Assembly (NCBI RefSeq): GCF_045277565.1
Contig: NZ_CP123584.1
Coordinates: forward strand, 558,001-622,000
From: Aliisedimentitalea scapharcae
GTDB taxonomy: Bacteria; Pseudomonadota; Alphaproteobacteria; Rhodobacterales; Rhodobacteraceae
Direction: 5' to 3'
DNA: 64,000 nt
Under the pieces are notes generated by a model. The model was not told the origin of the DNA and did no database searches. It saw only the letters and a program-made list of their open reading frames with translations. The translations under genes were made by a program, and so were the position numbers. Positions 38,044-46,856 of this stretch are shown here, piece after piece. Within the stretch, counting starts at the first letter, position 1; the number at the start of each line of letters is the position of its first letter.

Positions 38044-39705
38044 TTACACACGTTCCATATCGTATTCGCCGCGGATCCCGGTGCCATAGCGTTGCAGGGC
38101 CCCGTTTTCCCCCACCGCATTGGGGCGCTGGAAAATCCAGTTCTGCCAGGCGGTCAGGCGGCCAAAAATCCGGGTTTCCATGGTCTCCGGCCCTGCAAAC
38201 CGCAGGTTGGCTTCCATCCCTGTCATCGCATCAGGCGAGAAGCTGGCGCGTTCTTCGAGAAAGATCCGCACTTCGTCTTCCCAGTCGATATCATCAAAGG
38301 CATAGGTGATCAGGCCCAGTTCTTCGGCCTGGTCCGCCTCCAGCGACTCTCCGATATGCTCCCGCAGGGCATCCACGGTTTCAGGAGTGCCCAGGAACCG
38401 GGTTTGTAAACGGGTCAGATCATTGCCCATTGGGTAGAGGCCGAAATTTCCGGGGCTCAGTGTGACGGCCGCCATCGGACGGTTATCGCCCTCAAATTCG
38501 TCCAGCATCATATAAGAGCGGTCGACGGCCCACAGCAATTCGGCCAGCGGCCCGGCAAAACACGAACCATGCTCGACCAGCGCCACCAGCGAGCGCGACG
38601 TCATATCGACCCGCTTCAACACCCGCTTCCAATATTTCAGGATCTCATTGGCGAGCCAGTTGTCGGCGTTCTCCAGCAGCACCGCTTCATGGGCCATAAC
38701 TTTGTCTGCATCACCTTGGGTGCGAAAATCGACAAGCCCAAGCTCTCGTTCGTTCAGGCGCAAATGCAGCAGAGCATCATCCAATTCGCGTGCTGCCCGG
38801 AGGATCCAGGCATCGGCACCTTGCTGATGCAAGGCATCACCAGAGGTTGGTGCATCTTCTTGGGGTCCGCTGATGGTGATCGTTGCGCGCCCTGCGTCTC
38901 GATTGACGGTGACTTCCACGCTGGAATAGGCGACCGAACCATCATCACCAAAGCTGCGCCGAAGTGGGGTCAATGCGATCCCGGTGATGTTGGTGGGTTT
39001 GGAGGATGCAGCGGCGAACTCCCGAGCGCGGTCCTGTACCGTCGCGTCGAATTTCGAATTGGCGACAACCTCGTCCACCAGTTTCCAGTCCACTGCCCGC
39101 TGACCTTTGACGCCTTCTTCGACGGAACAGAAAACATCGGCCAGGTCTCGGCGCACCTTGCGTTTGTCGGTGACACGGGTCAGCCCGCCGGTACCAGGTA
39201 GCACGGCCAACAGCGGCACTTCGGGCAGGGCGACAGACGAAGAACTGTCATTGGTCAGCATGATGTAATTGCAGGCCAGAGCCAGTTCATATCCCCCCCC
39301 GGCACAGGCACCTTTGACAGCAGCCATGTATTTCTGACCAGAGTCTGCTTCGGCGGCTTCAAAAGTGTTGCGGGTTTCGTTGGTGAACTTGCAGAAGTTG
39401 ACCTTGTGTGCGTGGCTGGCTCCGCCCAACATCCGAATGTTGGCCCCGGCGCAGAACACCCGATCCTTGGCGGATTGCATGATCACCACTTTGACTTCGG
39501 GGTGTTCGAACCGCATGCGTTGAACCACGTCAGCCAATTCAATATCTACACCCAGATCGTAAGAGTTCAGTTTAAGCTCGTAGCCGTCAAACAATCCGCC
39601 TCTTTCATCCACATCCATGAACAGGTTGGCAATTTCCCCATCATATTCGACCCGCCAATGGCGGTATCGCGAGGGGTCGGTCTGAAAGTCGATGACTTTG
39701 GACAT
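38044..39705 (-). CDS. boxC: Benzoyl-CoA-dihydrodiol lyase / 2,3-epoxybenzoyl-CoA dihydrolase BoxC
   Basis: The 553-residue ring-opening enzyme that converts 2,3-epoxybenzoyl-CoA to 3,4-dehydroadipyl-CoA semialdehyde plus formate. It is made of two crotonase-type halves. The first shows FCAGANIRMLGGASH and CAGGGYELALACNYI, the oxyanion-hole segments. The second shows LVEHGSCFAGPLAELLWAVDR. The length matches the family (about 550). The ATG at 39705 has AGGAG upstream. Three TGCA-type sites precede it, so it probably starts the boxC-boxB-boxA transcript. Confidence 0.96.
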   Translation of the reverse strand: MSKVIDFQTDPSRYRHWRVEYDGEIANLFMDVDERGGLFDGYELKLNSYDLGVDIELADVVQRMRFEHPEVKVVIMQSAKDRVFCAGANIRMLGGASHAHKVNFCKFTNETRNTFEAAEADSGQKYMAAVKGACAGGGYELALACNYIMLTNDSSSSVALPEVPLLAVLPGTGGLTRVTDKRKVRRDLADVFCSVEEGVKGQRAVDWKLVDEVVANSKFDATVQDRAREFAAASSKPTNITGIALTPLRRSFGDDGSVAYSSVEVTVNRDAGRATITISGPQEDAPTSGDALHQQGADAWILRAARELDDALLHLRLNERELGLVDFRTQGDADKVMAHEAVLLENADNWLANEILKYWKRVLKRVDMTSRSLVALVEHGSCFAGPLAELLWAVDRSYMMLDEFEGDNRPMAAVTLSPGNFGLYPMGNDLTRLQTRFLGTPETVDALREHIGESLEADQAEELGLITYAFDDIDWEDEVRIFLEERASFSPDAMTGMEANLRFAGPETMETRIFGRLTAWQNWIFQRPNAVGENGALQRYGTGIRGEYDMERV

Positions 39706-39732
39706 GGCGCGCTCCTGAATAGATCGGTTTGA

Positions 39733-39746
39733 TGCAACTTAATACA
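39733..39746. promoter_or_regulatory. Candidate BoxR site 1 upstream of boxC
   Basis: TGCAACTTAATACA, a degenerate TGCA-N6-TGCA motif, 28 nt before the boxC ATG. It is exactly 40 bp from the next site. Confidence 0.4.
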
Positions 39747-39772
39747 TCTTTGGGAATGGGTAAAGATAATGA

Positions 39773-39786
39773 TGCAAAATAATGCT
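39773..39786. promoter_or_regulatory. Candidate BoxR site 2 upstream of boxC
   Basis: TGCAAAATAATGCT fits TGCA-N6-TGCN, 68 nt before the boxC ATG. Confidence 0.55.
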
Positions 39787-39860
39787 CAACGTAACATTCA
39801 GTAAAACATAAGTTTCTTGGAGTGACTAAATTGATCTCCAGTCGAGCTGGCTTGAGAATA

Positions 39861-39874
39861 TGCAATATAGTGCA
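39861..39874. promoter_or_regulatory. Candidate BoxR site 3 upstream of boxC (perfect)
   Basis: TGCAATATAGTGCA has two perfect TGCA halves around six bases. It lies just past the stop codon of the DUF309 gene, 156 nt before boxC. Confidence 0.6.
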
Positions 39875-39877
39875 AAA

Positions 39878-40333
39878 TTAGGGATTGCGAAGAATCACGG
39901 TGGATCGCAATTGATCCACCTGGTGTTCAAGGGTCTCCCGTACCACGCCGCATGTCACAAAGGCGTCGTTCGGAAGGCCATCCATCAGTTCAACAACCTG
40001 ATCACACAGTCGCAAAACAGCATTGGGTCTGTTCATCTTTCTTTTCAGCTGCGCGTTGGCCAATTGGATCAATGCACGGGTCAAAGTGCGTTCCGGACTC
40101 GGGTTTGGCAGGGCCTGCCACACTGGTTCGAACACTTCATGCGCTTCCCAGTTGTAGTCTGAATTCAGAAACTGCATGCCTGCGGCCCAGGCATCGCTGG
40201 ACAGGAGCTGGGAAACCGACATTCCTGGTTTTGCGGTGGCGCACAGGAGATTGAATTGGGATGGATCGTGCCGGGGCGTCTGACCCGGAACATAGGCAAA
40301 AGGGGGGGATTTAAAACGTGTCACAGAGATCAC
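39878..40333 (-). CDS. DUF309 domain protein in the box cluster
   Basis: The 151-residue helical protein. The family hallmark YNWEAHEVFEPVW is near residue 60, followed by LIQLANAQLKRKMN. DUF309 has no established biochemical role; its conserved Glu/His residues could bind a metal. The gene begins at a GTG whose GTGA overlaps the stop of the alpha/beta hydrolase by 4 nt. It is therefore the third cistron after benzoate-CoA ligase. Confidence 0.8.
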   Translation of the reverse strand: MISVTRFKSPPFAYVPGQTPRHDPSQFNLLCATAKPGMSVSQLLSSDAWAAGMQFLNSDYNWEAHEVFEPVWQALPNPSPERTLTRALIQLANAQLKRKMNRPNAVLRLCDQVVELMDGLPNDAFVTCGVVRETLEHQVDQLRSTVILRNP

Positions 40334-41163
40334 GCAGGAATGACGACTTCGGCCTCTATCCGCTCCAGCCTCTGGGTAAAATCGGTCACGGCCTCCAAAA
40401 CCGCATCAGGTTGTTCCAAATGTGGAGAATGTTGGCAATCTTCGAGCACCACCATTTCTACCGGCGCATAAGATCTGGTTTCAATCTCTTCGATCTGTGC
40501 CAACGTGCCATATTGGTCGCCGCGCCCCTGGATCGCCAGCGTTGGAATGCGGAAATAATCAATCACATCTCCGATGTTCCAGGACAGGAATTCGGGGTCA
40601 AGCCAGGTGTCATTCCAGCCGCGAAAGGCACCTTCTGGATCGCGGTGATGTCTGGCGAGCCGATCTTTCAGATCGGTGGTTTCAAAAGCTATTCGAGCTT
40701 GCGCAATTTCAGCCTGCCCAATCGGTTCCGTAAAGAAATGAGGTGCCATGAGAATAAGCCCGCGAATGCGGTGATCGGCCACGCTCCCAGCGTAGATCGC
40801 CGATATGCTCGCCCCGTCGCTGTGCCCCATCAAGATCCCGCGTTGCAGTCCGATCCGATCCAAAAGTTCTGGAAGCGGCCCTTGGGCTTCGCGGGTCATA
40901 AAATCCAGAGGGCGGGGCAGGTTGATGGATTGGGATTGCCCATACCCTTGCCGTGAATAGGCAAAGACGCCAAACCCTGTGGCCGCGCCGAGCTTTTGCG
41001 GGAAATCACGCCATAGTGAAACTGACCCCAGCCCTTCGTGCAGAAGCACAATGGTCGGGGCCTGATCCGGCGAGGGTCCATAACAGGCGCATTCCAGCCG
41101 GACCCCCTCGATGTCAAGCAGACCGTGCGGATTGGCAGACCAGTCAAAGGTGTCCATAATCAT
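40330..41163 (-). CDS. Alpha/beta hydrolase in the benzoate cluster
   Basis: The 277-residue hydrolase. The nucleophile elbow is MGHSDGASI (Ser in GHSDG), the oxyanion HEGLGS motif is near residue 42, and the final catalytic histidine is in EDCQHSPHLE. The LLHEGLGSVSLWRDFP stretch resembles hydrolases commonly found beside aromatic acid genes. The substrate could be a thioester, lactone or ester precursor of benzoate; none can be chosen from sequence. The ATG at 41163 overlaps the ligase stop by 4 nt; a second ATG at 41157 is equally possible. Confidence 0.85.
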   Translation of the reverse strand: MIMDTFDWSANPHGLLDIEGVRLECACYGPSPDQAPTIVLLHEGLGSVSLWRDFPQKLGAATGFGVFAYSRQGYGQSQSINLPRPLDFMTREAQGPLPELLDRIGLQRGILMGHSDGASISAIYAGSVADHRIRGLILMAPHFFTEPIGQAEIAQARIAFETTDLKDRLARHHRDPEGAFRGWNDTWLDPEFLSWNIGDVIDYFRIPTLAIQGRGDQYGTLAQIEEIETRSYAPVEMVVLEDCQHSPHLEQPDAVLEAVTDFTQRLERIEAEVVIPA

Positions 41164-42698
41164 TCGCCCCGCAGTTTGAATCGTTGAATCTTGCCGGTTG
41201 CCGTCTTGGGCAGGTCGTTGCGAAACTCTATCCAGCGTGGATATTTCCATTTTCCAGCCCGCTCTTTGACCAGATCTTTCAGCTCCTGCGACAACGCATC
41301 TGACCCTTCGGTGTCCTTGAGCACGACAAATGCCTTGGGCTTGTCCAGTCCTGAGTCATCCTGCGCCGGCACGACAGCGGCTTCAAGAACGCAGGGATGA
41401 GAGCCCAAAGCCTGTTCGACTTCAAAGGGGGACACCCAGATGCCGGAAACCTTGAACATGTCATCGGTGCGGCCACAATAGATATAACGGCCATCGGCGG
41501 TTATTTCATATTTGTCGCCAGTGCGGGTCCATTCCCCTTCGAATGTGCTACGGCTTTTGCCGCGTTTATTCCAATACCCATCCGCCGCCGAGGCTCCGCG
41601 CACCAGCAATTCACCAATGTCACCGGGAGCGGCGTCGTTTCCGTCTTCGTCGACCAGACGAAGTTCATATCCGGGGACCGCGATGCCCGAACTGCCATAC
41701 AACACGTCACCCGGCGCATTGGACAGGAAGATATGCAGCATTTCTGTCGAACCGACACCATCCAGAATTTCGACCCCCCAGATGGCTTCCCATGCCTTGC
41801 CTACATCCATTGGCAGGGCTTCACCGGCAGAAATACAGCGCCGCAAGGGCGCATCCGGTTTTTCATGATGATCCAGGTGCATGACGGTTGCGGCGTAAAG
41901 CGTTGGCACTCCGCAGAAAATAGTGGGTTTTTCGGCGTTGATCACATCCATGACCGTGTCCGGGGTTGGGCGACCATTGTACAGGATCGCCGTGGCCCCA
42001 ACCGACATGGGAAAGGTCATCCCATTGCCAAGCCCGTAGGCAAAGAACAACTTGGCCGCGGAGAAAATCACATCCTGTGGCACAATTCCCAATACATGGG
42101 CCCCATAGGTGTCCGATGTCGCCTTGAGTGCGCCATGGACGTGGCGCACGCCCTTGGGTTGGCCGGTCGAGCCCGAAGAGTAGAGCCAGAAGGCGATTTC
42201 ATCTTCTGAACATGCGGCGGTATCGACGGGGCCTGCGCCATCCATGAAATCAGCAAAGCTTTGCGTGCCGTCGGGGGCCTGATCCGCGATCACCACGATC
42301 TGTTTCAGGTCCGGCGCGGATTTGGTTGCTGGCGCGACAACGGGCCATAATTCTTCGGAGACAAACAAGATCGTGGCGCGGCTGTCACGCAGGATCAGTT
42401 CGTAGACATCCGTGGCCAAAAGAGTGTTGAGCGGGACCGGTACCACACCTGCCTTGAGTGCCCCCCAAAAGATCTGGGGGAATTCGATCTGATCCAGAAC
42501 GAGCATCAACGCGCGGGCTTCACGCGGAACATGGGCACGTTCAAAGGCCCCCGCCGTCCGGGCGCTCAGGTCGGCCAGCTCTGCATATGATATCTGGCGT
42601 TTGCGACCGCCTGCCTCGCGAAAGGCACAGTGATCGCCGCGACCTTCAACCAGATGGCGATCCACAAAATAGCTCGCGGCGTTGCCTTCACCTGACAT
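41160..42698 (-). CDS. bclA: Benzoate-CoA ligase
   Basis: Activates benzoate to benzoyl-CoA with ATP, the entry step of the box pathway. The 512-residue protein has YSSGSTGQPKGVRH (ATP binding), the KLFFAYGLGN segment typical of aryl-CoA ligases, DGVGSTEMLHIF, TGDKYE and C-terminal KTATGKIQRFKL with the catalytic lysine. The ATG at 42698 with GGAG upstream is the start; the frame open to 42797 is not conserved. Two TGCA-type sites 29 bp apart lie upstream. It could also accept substituted benzoates. Confidence 0.92.
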   Translation of the reverse strand: MSGEGNAASYFVDRHLVEGRGDHCAFREAGGRKRQISYAELADLSARTAGAFERAHVPREARALMLVLDQIEFPQIFWGALKAGVVPVPLNTLLATDVYELILRDSRATILFVSEELWPVVAPATKSAPDLKQIVVIADQAPDGTQSFADFMDGAGPVDTAACSEDEIAFWLYSSGSTGQPKGVRHVHGALKATSDTYGAHVLGIVPQDVIFSAAKLFFAYGLGNGMTFPMSVGATAILYNGRPTPDTVMDVINAEKPTIFCGVPTLYAATVMHLDHHEKPDAPLRRCISAGEALPMDVGKAWEAIWGVEILDGVGSTEMLHIFLSNAPGDVLYGSSGIAVPGYELRLVDEDGNDAAPGDIGELLVRGASAADGYWNKRGKSRSTFEGEWTRTGDKYEITADGRYIYCGRTDDMFKVSGIWVSPFEVEQALGSHPCVLEAAVVPAQDDSGLDKPKAFVVLKDTEGSDALSQELKDLVKERAGKWKYPRWIEFRNDLPKTATGKIQRFKLRGE

Positions 42699-42782
42699 GC
42701 TTGCTCCTCTCTGTTCGCGCGTGTCCCCGGATGTTCCGAGTGAACGATTCGGTGAGCCGATCAGACAGGCCAACCTTCGTGT

Positions 42783-42825
42783 GGAGATATAATGCACTCC
42801 TTTTGGAATAATGCAATATAATGCT
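42783..42825 (-). promoter_or_regulatory. Dual BoxR operators over the bclA promoter
   Basis: On the plus strand, TGCAATATAATGCT (42812-42825) is a full site and GGAGATATAATGCA (42783-42796) a half-degenerate one, starting 29 bp apart. On the minus strand the pair contains TTGCAT, 16 nt, then CATTAT, a plausible -35/-10 set, so BoxR bound here would cover the promoter. The TRAP promoter has the same arrangement. Confidence 0.6.
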
Positions 42826-42841
42826 TAAAGAGGTGGCGCCA

Positions 42842-44653
42842 TTATGCAGGTGCCAGCAGAATCTGTTCCGCAATCCATGGGCCATAGAGCAAATCAACCA
42901 AGGCAGCGCGCCGGGTCAGCAGCTTTCGGAAATTCAGATTACCCTTGGCCGTAATCTCTCCGGCAGCCATCATTGGTGCTTCTGACAGGATCAAGGCGCG
43001 GGTGATACGGTTTGCACTGCCGCGGGATGGATCTGAAAAAGGGGCCAGGCGGTCTGCGATCTGTTGTTGCAGGGCGTCAGAGCAGATCAGGCCGGGACGA
43101 GGCGACAGGTCAGCCTTGGCAATCTGATTGGGAGCGGGAAGGATCAGAACCCCAACTGCGTCCCGCCCTTCACCGGTCAGAACAACATCCTGCGCCAATG
43201 GTTTCAATGCGCTCAAGACTGCCATTCGAAGATCGGAGGCCCGGACCCAAGTTCCAGTTGCCAGCTTGAAATCTTCGGACAGTCGTCCAGCGAATTTCAA
43301 CCCGGCATTCACATCGTCCATGTCGGCAAAAGTCATGGCGTCGCCGGTCAAAAAGAACCCTTCGTTGTCAAAGGCCTGTTCGGTTTGTGCCGATGCCTGA
43401 AAATATCCCGGCGTGATGTTCGGACCTTTTACGCGCAGTTCGTACCTGTCTGGCCCGTCAGGGACCAATTTGGCTGTGACTTCGGGCAGGGGGACACCCA
43501 CCAATCCCACACTGGCCGCAGGCTGATGCTGGAAGATGCACGCCGGAGCAGTTTCGGTCATGCCCCAGCATGTAGTCATCATAATCCCGTCCGGGCGCAC
43601 GGATCGGGCCATGTCATCCAGATCGCTCCAGATGTCCGGGGGCAGGGGGGCTCCGGCATAAAACAGCATGTCCATGTGCCGAAAATAGGCCTGCTTCAGT
43701 GCATCATTGTTCTGCATTTCAGTGCGCAGTAGGCCAAAGCCAACCGGAACATTATAGGCAACGGTCGGTGATTTCAGCAGCAGGTTTTCGACGGTCCGCC
43801 CGATCAAGGCCGGGATTGGTTTGCCGTCGTCGATATACAGGCTTCCGCCATGACATAGAACCTGATTGAAGTTGTTTGAGCCACCAAACACATGATTCCA
43901 GGGGAGCCAGTCAACCAGGCAAGGCGGATGGCTGTCGAGAAAGGGCAAAGCGCCAATGTATTGCGCCTGATTGGTGCACATCATGCCTTGGGTGGTGATT
44001 ACGCCTTTGGGATCTGATGTCGAACCCGAAGTCATAAGGATCTTGGCAATGGTGTCCGGACCAACGGTGTTGCGTGCGGTGGTGACCTCCATGACGTCAC
44101 TGCGAGACAGTTCATCCAATGTGGTCATACCGGGGCCGGGCGACTGCGCCACCACCAGATCACGACCTTCCATGACATCCAGAGCCAGAGATTTGGCAAA
44201 TGTCTGGCCATCGACGGCGAACACCAGTGCGGGGTCGATCAGATCAGTGATGTAGGAGAGTTGGGAGTCAGCACCGGGGATCAGCGAATATTGCTCGGCC
44301 ACCGGGACAGTAGGAATGCCGACATAATGCGCAGCCAGAGTCACAAGCGCGTGGTCTATGCCATTGCCCGAAAGGATCAGGATAGGTGTTTTGGCGGTTA
44401 ACCCGCGTGCCAGAAGGCCACCCGCCAAGGATCGCACCTGTTCCAGAGCCGCACCATATCGCAATTCGCGCCAGCCTGCTCCGCTTCGCTCTGCAAGAAA
44501 AACAGCGTCAGGACGCGAATGGGCCCACTGTTCAAGCCAGTCATTTGTGCTGTTGGCCGTTGGGGACAATGCATATTCAGACCTGAGTAAAATCGATCCG
44601 TCCGCCCGGTTTTGTCGTGAAACCTTTTGGGTGCGGTACTTTGGTCTGGCCAT
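42842..44653 (-). CDS. Feruloyl-CoA synthetase-like AMP-binding ligase
   Basis: The 603-residue acyl-CoA ligase of the long feruloyl-CoA synthetase type. ATP-binding MTSGSTSDPKGV, the WLPWNHVFGGSNNFN segment peculiar to this subfamily, CWGMTETAP, TGDAM and a C-terminal ITAKGNLNFRKLL lysine are all present. It should activate a phenylpropanoid or hydroxybenzoate acid. It starts 1 nt after the MarR stop codon, so the two are one operon, and it may feed the aromatic pathways of this island. No hydratase/lyase (ech) or vanillin dehydrogenase is adjacent. Confidence 0.85.
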   Translation of the reverse strand: MARPKYRTQKVSRQNRADGSILLRSEYALSPTANSTNDWLEQWAHSRPDAVFLAERSGAGWRELRYGAALEQVRSLAGGLLARGLTAKTPILILSGNGIDHALVTLAAHYVGIPTVPVAEQYSLIPGADSQLSYITDLIDPALVFAVDGQTFAKSLALDVMEGRDLVVAQSPGPGMTTLDELSRSDVMEVTTARNTVGPDTIAKILMTSGSTSDPKGVITTQGMMCTNQAQYIGALPFLDSHPPCLVDWLPWNHVFGGSNNFNQVLCHGGSLYIDDGKPIPALIGRTVENLLLKSPTVAYNVPVGFGLLRTEMQNNDALKQAYFRHMDMLFYAGAPLPPDIWSDLDDMARSVRPDGIMMTTCWGMTETAPACIFQHQPAASVGLVGVPLPEVTAKLVPDGPDRYELRVKGPNITPGYFQASAQTEQAFDNEGFFLTGDAMTFADMDDVNAGLKFAGRLSEDFKLATGTWVRASDLRMAVLSALKPLAQDVVLTGEGRDAVGVLILPAPNQIAKADLSPRPGLICSDALQQQIADRLAPFSDPSRGSANRITRALILSEAPMMAAGEITAKGNLNFRKLLTRRAALVDLLYGPWIAEQILLAPA

Positions 44654-44654
44654 G

Positions 44655-45143
44655 TCATCCCCCTTGTTTGGTTGCGTCCTCGATCTTTTTCAGCGCGCGT
44701 ATCAGAATCTGCCGCTCGTCATCGTCCAAATGCTGAGTGACCTTAGCCTCATGGGCGTTGGCTTCTGCAGTTGCTTTTGACAAAACGTTACGTCCTGCCG
44801 TCGTGATCCGTAGGCCATAGGCTCTCCGGTCGGTAGGGTCGGGAATGCGGATGACCCAACCGACATTTTGCAATTCGTTGACAATCGCCACCAGGTTTGG
44901 CCGTTCCATTCCCAGCGCTTCGGCCAGGTTTGCCTGTCTGATATGGGGATTCCGGGCGACCATGGTCAAAACCGAAAAGCTGATCATGCGAAGTCCCAGG
45001 TGTTTCAACGACCGATTGATGTCAGCGTAGATGACGCTGGCAGTGCGACGCACCGAGTAACTGGTAAATTTTCGCAGAACCTGATCGGAAACGGTTGGCC
45101 GATTTGTTTTGTGTCGGGGGAGTGTGGTCTGTTTTTGGGTCAC
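44655..45143 (-). CDS. MarR family transcriptional regulator
   Basis: The 162-residue winged-helix regulator. LTMVARNPHIRQANLAEALG, then MERPNLVAIVNELQ, is the DNA-binding region, followed by the wing DPTDRRAYGLRIT. Its coupling to a feruloyl-CoA-synthetase-like gene matches the known FerR/CouR arrangement, in which a hydroxycinnamoyl-CoA relieves repression. It is read from its own promoter after the TRAP operon terminator. Confidence 0.88.
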   Translation of the reverse strand: MTQKQTTLPRHKTNRPTVSDQVLRKFTSYSVRRTASVIYADINRSLKHLGLRMISFSVLTMVARNPHIRQANLAEALGMERPNLVAIVNELQNVGWVIRIPDPTDRRAYGLRITTAGRNVLSKATAEANAHEAKVTQHLDDDERQILIRALKKIEDATKQGG

Positions 45144-45316
45144 GTGGGTCCTAACGGGCGGCTAGAGTATATTGGTTTGCCTGATGCCCCCAATGCGTTC
45201 TGATCGACACGTGATCTATCCAAGGCATGTTTCGTGAATGCCGGATCGACAAGTGCGCCAGGAACGGGGCCGCACGTTTAGATTGCAACTGTCTCTGAAC
45301 CGCGTCAACCCAACAA

Positions 45317-45342
45317 AAAGCCGGGGAAATTTCCCCGGCTTT
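45317..45342 (-). terminator. Rho-independent terminator of the TRAP operon
   Basis: A 26-nt perfect palindrome (AAAGCCGGGGAAA with its complement) followed on the minus strand by TTTTTG. It begins 9 nt after the dctM stop and isolates the TRAP genes from the MarR-ligase operon. Confidence 0.9.
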
Positions 45343-45350
45343 GATGCTGT

Positions 45351-46856
45351 TTAGAACCACCCTGGTAAGAACAGCAGGGTTATGGTTGGGAACATGACCA
45401 ATATGATCACACGAACAATGTCCGAGGCGACAAAGAACATGACCGCCTTGTAGGTATCGACCATCCGGGTTTTCCGGTCCATCGCGTTGATGATGAACAG
45501 GTTCATCCCAACGGGCGGAGTGATCAAGCCGACTTCGACCACGATCAGAACCAGGATGCCGAACCAGATGGCAACAAATTCGGATTCCAGACGGTTGATC
45601 TTGCCCTGTGTGACCCGGATACCCAGTTCTTTCATCTGTTCACGGGTCAGTTCGGCACCCGAGGCAATGGATTGACGGATCGAATCCAGCATTTCCGCCC
45701 CCATACCTTCGGGGATACCCGCATTCAGAACGGCCAAGGCCGCGTCTGCCTGTTCTTGGGCAAGCGACAGAAATCCGAAATCCATGGCGGAAATCACAGG
45801 GAAGAAGATCGGGATAGTCAGAAGGATCATTGAAAGGCTGTCCATCAGGCAACCAAAGACCAGATAGAAGCACAAGATCATGGCAAGCACGACCCAAGGG
45901 CTCCACCCTTGGGAGACAACGAAGTCAGCCAGTTCTTGGGGGACCTGGGTCAGCGCGAGGAAGCCATTATAAAACCCGGCACCCAGCACGATGAAAAAGA
46001 TCATTGCCGTTGAACGCGCGGTTACCAGAAAACTGTCGATCAGGTTGGGACGATCCAGCCCGCCGTTCAACCAGGCAATCAATCCGGTGCCAAAGGCTCC
46101 GACAGCGGCACCTTCGGTTGGGGTGAACAGGCCACCGTAGATGCCGCCCACAACAGCGCCGAACACCATCAGAACCGGCCAGACCCGAAAGAGGGCCGCA
46201 AAGCGGTCCGCCCATGGAATTGCCGGGCGGGTGCCTGCGCTTTCAGGATAAAGGCGCACATAGATCGAAATCACGATAACATAGCCGAGCGCCGCCAGCA
46301 GGCCCGGTACAAAGGCTGCGAGGAACAGTTTGGCAATGTTCTGTTCGGTCAGGATCGCATAGATTACCAGCACCACCGACGGCGGGATCAGGATGCCCAA
46401 TGTGCCACCGGCAGCCAGCGTGGCCGTCGAGAACCCACCTGCATAACCATATTCCTTGAGTTCGGGCAGGGCAACGCGGCCCATGGTTGCCGCGGTGGCC
46501 AGCGACGATCCACAAATCGCACCAAACCCAGCGCAGGCCCCGATGGCGGCCATGGCAACACCACCGCGGCGATGCCCCAGGAAACCCTCGGCCGCTTTGA
46601 ACAGCGCATTGGACATGCCGCCCAACGTCGCGAAATGTCCCATCAGCAGAAACATCGGCACGATGGTCAGCGAATAAGAGGAGAAGGTTGAATAGGTCTC
46701 GCTTTTGAGCCGGCCAAAGGCCACTTGGGTGCCGTCAGTGACGATCACCAGGCCGATCAATCCAATCAGAAACATGGCGAGCCCGATAGGGACCCGTAGA
46801 AAGATCAGGACCATCAAGGCCGGAAAAGACGCGATGCCGATTTCAAGGGTAGTCAT
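45351..46856 (-). CDS. TRAP transporter large permease (DctM type)
   Basis: The 501-residue inner-membrane subunit with about 12 hydrophobic segments; it is the ion-coupled transport channel. FLRVPIGLAMFLIGL at the start and GACAGFGAICGSSLATAATM in the middle are DctM hallmarks. It has an extra hydrophilic insert around residues 375-425, longer than in classical DctM. Its start overlaps the DctQ stop (TAATG). Confidence 0.93.
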   Translation of the reverse strand: MTTLEIGIASFPALMVLIFLRVPIGLAMFLIGLIGLVIVTDGTQVAFGRLKSETYSTFSSYSLTIVPMFLLMGHFATLGGMSNALFKAAEGFLGHRRGGVAMAAIGACAGFGAICGSSLATAATMGRVALPELKEYGYAGGFSTATLAAGGTLGILIPPSVVLVIYAILTEQNIAKLFLAAFVPGLLAALGYVIVISIYVRLYPESAGTRPAIPWADRFAALFRVWPVLMVFGAVVGGIYGGLFTPTEGAAVGAFGTGLIAWLNGGLDRPNLIDSFLVTARSTAMIFFIVLGAGFYNGFLALTQVPQELADFVVSQGWSPWVVLAMILCFYLVFGCLMDSLSMILLTIPIFFPVISAMDFGFLSLAQEQADAALAVLNAGIPEGMGAEMLDSIRQSIASGAELTREQMKELGIRVTQGKINRLESEFVAIWFGILVLIVVEVGLITPPVGMNLFIINAMDRKTRMVDTYKAVMFFVASDIVRVIILVMFPTITLLFLPGWF

